Assembly: GCA_029378245.1 (NCBI GenBank)
Contig: JARKIF010000246.1
Coordinates: forward strand, 1-44,466
Reading direction: 5' to 3'
Length of the DNA: 44,466 bases
Source of the DNA: Roridomyces roridus
Taxonomy: Eukaryota; Basidiomycota; Agaricomycetes; Agaricales; Mycenaceae
Shown here: one piece after another, positions 41,806 to 44,466 of the stretch
Layout of the letters: each line of letters begins with the position of its first letter
Position numbering within the stretch: the stretch's first letter is position 1
Notes under the pieces: generated by a model
The model's database searches: none
Seen by the model: only the letters and a program-made list of their open reading frames with translations
What the model was told of the DNA's origin: nothing
Program-made: the position numbers and the translations under genes

Positions 41806-43004
41806 ATGTCCCACCACGGCAGCCCCATCCACTATGACCAGCCTCAGGCGGTCTACCCTCCCCAAATTTACCCATCACGCCCTCCTACCCGCTCCCCCTC
41901 GCCCTCTTCCTACCCGACCCGACTCCATCCCGCCCAGCATGGCCTGACTGAGTTACTTCAGGCCCTCCCCCCACGCCCGGCACCAGCAAGGATGACGCTG
42001 GCCCGGCTTCCCCCGCCGTTTGACGGCAATGACAAATCCAAGGGGAAACTTGGATTGACAGCGTCACGACATATCTCGTGGCGTACGAACACGATTTCAA
42101 TGCGGATCATAGATGTATTTTCTTCGTGCTCGTTGCTGGGCGAGAGAAGAGTTCTCCGTGTCCAGCCGCCAACTGGTCACGGAACTGGAAGGCAAAGCAC
42201 CTTCGCCTTGATCAGCTCCGTCCCTCCTTCGAGGAGTTTATGACGGAGTTGGAGTCGACGTTCGCGGATCAGAACGTCAAGGAGACGGCGCTGTTGCGCC
42301 TGATGAACACGCGGCAGGAAACGTCCACCCTGGCCGATTTCCTTCAGTCGTTCGAGCTGAACGCTGAGCAGGCGGGCTATGCGCCCGGAAACGAGCTCCA
42401 TGACACGTTCCTGTGTCAGGCGCTGGAAATCCTGGTCTCGGACCAGGTACGCAAACAGCTTTACGCTGGCGGCGTAGTGATCCCGGGGACCTACTCGGGG
42501 ATTGAAAAGCCGGTTGATGACCATCAACGGCATCATGAGCGCGGGAAGCTCATCAACTCTCGGGGGAGCGGGAGGTGGAATGTTTTGGACGCCGGCGCAG
42601 CAGCAGCCGCCGCCCAAATTCCCCAAGGCCACGGCACTGGTGCCGCCGCCAAGGCCTCAGGGGACAGCCCCCCATCTGGCAACTCGGGTCACTCCCGGAA
42701 ACCGGCGCCGATGGACATCGACCGAACGCGGCAGGCCGCGTTCAAGTGTTACAACTGTGGCAAGGAGGGCCACATGAAACGGGAGTGCCCGGAGCCTCCC
42801 AAGAGGAAATTTAATATCCGGTCGATCAAGACCGAGGACTACACGCAGGAGGACCTGCAGGCTCTCGTGACCATACTCCGCGAGAAGGGTTTTGTTAGGG
42901 CACCCGGTCAAGGCCGAACCGGCGTGCCCTCCTGTATCTATTATCCATGGACAATTCACACCGCTAGAAGCGGTTACGGACAGCACGAACAATGTGCAAA
43001 ATAG
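41806..43004 (+). pseudogene. Ty3/gypsy gag, frameshifted
   Basis: The first frame (41806-42050) starts MSHHGSPIHYDQPQA and has a proline-rich N-terminus, then LPPPFDGND. The expected continuation WIDSVTTYLVAYEHDFNADH lies in another frame from about 42048, so one frameshift is present near 42040. The capsid region continues WKAKHLRLDQLRPSFEEFMT, ELESTFADQNVKETALLRLM, LADFLQSFELNAEQAGY. A CCHC zinc knuckle (CYNCGKEGHMKREC, C-x2-C-x4-H-x4-C) lies near 42746-42787 for RNA binding. The stop is at 43002-43004. Gag would form the particle shell; this copy is defective. Confidence 0.85.
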
Positions 43005-43032
43005 TACCTGTAAATTATGTAGAAAAAAACTA

Positions 43033-43067
43033 GCCTACAACGTAGTATACAAGAATTTCTTGTAGGC
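43033..43067 (+). other. gag-pol spacer hairpin
   Basis: GCCTACAA at 43033-43040 is inverted as TTGTAGGC at 43060-43067, with TACAAGAA...TTCTTGTA pairing inside. It sits in the A-rich spacer between gag and pol. A role is not established. Confidence 0.4.
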
Positions 43068-43143
43068 AAAGTACAAAAGCCACAAAAAATACGTATCTTG
43101 GAGAACCAGAATCGAAAACGTAATTTAAAAAATCAACGCATGG

Positions 43144-44162
43144 ATGCAGAGAACAAGCGCTGGAGCGCTTTTAAAAAGGCCCTGGACCCAAACCAGTGAT
43201 AAAAATAGTGAGAAGAAAAAGGGCGGCGATGCCGCGGAGGCTCAATCCTCGAAAGAGGAGGTAGCGCCAAACATACACGGGTGCCGTTCGGTCTTAAGAA
43301 GAAAGAGGCCGCACAATGGCTTGCACGCCATGCTATGGGGGAAACGGAACAATGCCTAGCTCAGGAGCTGCGTGAGTTCCAACGGCAACGTGTCCACCAC
43401 GAGATGTTGGTGGCGTCCAGCTGGAAACACTGGACACGGAGAAAACATGTTCCATTCGTGCGTTGCTGGACAACGGGTGTACCACCACGTGCATGGACAG
43501 GGACTATGCCAAGGCCGAAGGCTTCAAGCTTAAAAAACTCGACATGCCGATTGTGGCCAGGAATGCCGACGGGACCGAGAACACGAAAGGCAAGATCACC
43601 ACTATGTGGAAATGATCATGTCTATCGGCCCGCATGTTGAACGACAAAAATTCCTGATCACAGGCTTAGGCAAAGCACGTGTGTTATTGGATACGACTGG
43701 TTGTTTAAACACAACCCGGAGATCAACTGGCGGGACCAGACCATGAAGTTTAGCCGATGTCCGGTTGAGTGTGGCATGACCGGACTAGAAGCCGGAAAAG
43801 GTGTTACATGGGAGGAAGCGGTGGAAGAAGGCGAGTCGATCCTGTTGGTCGACTTTGCGCTGTTGTGGAGCTGCGGAGCAAGGCAACGCAGGCACAGCAG
43901 ATGGCCGAACACTGGCTTCGGCAGAACAAGAAAAATTGACGGAAGACAAAATCCCGGAGCAATACGGGAGTACGTCAAGGTTTTCGCAAAAGAGTCCTTT
44001 GACTCATTGCCGGAAAAGCGGCCTTGGGATCATGTGATCGAATTAAAGCCCGGATCAAAGGCTGTCGATTGCAAGATCTACCCACTCTCGTTAGGCGAAC
44101 AAGAAAAGCTGAATGAGTTTCTTGAAGAGAATCTCAAGAGTGGACGGATCAGACCTTTGTCA
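43144..44162 (+). pseudogene. Ty3/gypsy pol: protease and start of reverse transcriptase, degenerate and truncated
   Basis: Pol is spread over three frames. Protease region about 43455-43610: TCSIRALLDNGCTTTCMDRD, KKLDMPIVARNADGTENTKG. About 43620-43775: GPHVERQKFLITGLGKA, GYDWLFKHNPEINWRDQTMK. Then the reverse transcriptase approach, 43960-44160: YVKVFAKESFDSLPEKRPWD, HVIELKPGSKAVDCKIYPLS and EENLKSGRIRP. The aspartic protease triad reads D-N-G where D-S/T-G is usual. Frameshifts and stops (for example TGA at about 43614) break the frame. The RT stops at 44163, where a second LTR begins. The copy cannot be autonomous. Confidence 0.8.
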
Positions 44163-44466
44163 TGATATGACCCCAGGCCACAACCCGACGGGTTGTAACC
44201 CGATCAATCATCAACCATCAATGCTCTAATCAGTGGTCATCACTGATCGGCCGGGTCTTATCTCAACCCCTACTTGGTACCCCTCTCCCCTGCATTTACC
44301 CCTACGTGTCGCGATCGCCCCTCCTACCCCCTACCCCTCGTACCTAATTCGATCGTAGTATATACCCGTCTACAGTCTCAGTACTGTAGAATCTAGTCTA
44401 TTCCCTACGGCTTGCTCTACCTCTTGAGTCTTGTCTGCTGCTCTTCGCTCGGTCGCCTCGTTCGTT
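44163..44466 (+). mobile_element. second LTR element nested in the gypsy RT, running off the window
   Basis: Directly after RIRP-L-S, coding similarity to RT ends and a TGATATGACCCCAGGCC sequence begins. It has LTR-like composition with an internal TATATA (44359-44364) and pyrimidine-rich downstream part. A short palindrome (AACCCGACGGGTT) lies near 44182. The 5' end is inferred from the abrupt loss of RT similarity and the TG start; the 3' end is outside the window. Confidence 0.55.

Noticed and set aside
44140..44162. Natural end of the reverse transcriptase
   Set aside because: RT domains are several hundred residues longer; the stop arises where LTR-like sequence begins.
1..44466. Biosynthetic gene cluster, CRISPR array or phage-like defence system
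   Set aside because: No core synthase, repeat-spacer array or operonic layout; the gene content is ordinary eukaryotic accessory sequence.

Overview
The window looks like nuclear DNA of a filamentous basidiomycete, most likely an Agaricomycete. Genes carry many 45-60 bp GT-AG introns. The families are typical mushroom-genome ones: NACHT NTPase, F-box/LRR, BTB/POZ, a DUF6534 membrane protein, small Zn2Cys6 regulators, serine/threonine-rich single-pass membrane proteins and a DUF3455 protein. Gene density is about one gene per 3 kb, and roughly a quarter of the window is mobile DNA. No tRNA, rRNA, CRISPR array or bacterial-type operon is visible.

Layout. 0.06-0.93 kb: a DUF3455 gene broken by single-base losses. 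1.17-8.42 kb: a transposon-battered stretch holding one NACHT gene. Three different DNA transposons (3446-5008, 5217-5504, 6030-7189) split it; a fourth TIR element lies just upstream (1170-2845). Each element has clean target duplications. Removing all three, plus the three predicted introns, gives a continuous 704-codon frame. 8.6-12.7 kb: a proline-rich hypothetical gene, a decayed secreted-protein gene and a Zn2Cys6 regulator. 13.3-13.8 kb: a 554 bp TA-flanked MITE. 15.0-17.2 kb: a BTB gene and a small secreted protein. 18.5-24.3 kb: a DUF6534 membrane protein with about 19 exons, an intact F-box/LRR gene and a Ran1/Ksp1-like kinase frameshifted at its DFG motif. 25-28.3 kb: uncertain ORF remnants and a second Zn2Cys6 regulator paralogous to the first. 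29.1-33.0 kb: two tandem membrane proteins. 33.9-37.1 kb: a lipocalin-like protein and a membrane-anchored protein with adhesin-like repeats. 37.2-44.5 kb: a transposon cluster of three MITE-type elements, a solo LTR, and a decayed Ty3/gypsy element cut by another LTR at 44163.

How the parts relate. The genes do not form a pathway or cluster; this is ordinary Agaricomycete accessory sequence. The main stories are transposon biology: repeated independent hits on a NACHT (NLR-like) gene, a 1160 bp long-TIR element with a 9 bp target duplication (Mutator-like), a nearly full-length foldback MITE, and a Ty3/gypsy LTR whose probable first 11 transcript bases are complementary to the bases just after the LTR, as in Tf1-type self-priming. 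Exon structures were worked out by eye from splice signals and reading frame, and family names come from motif recognition only.
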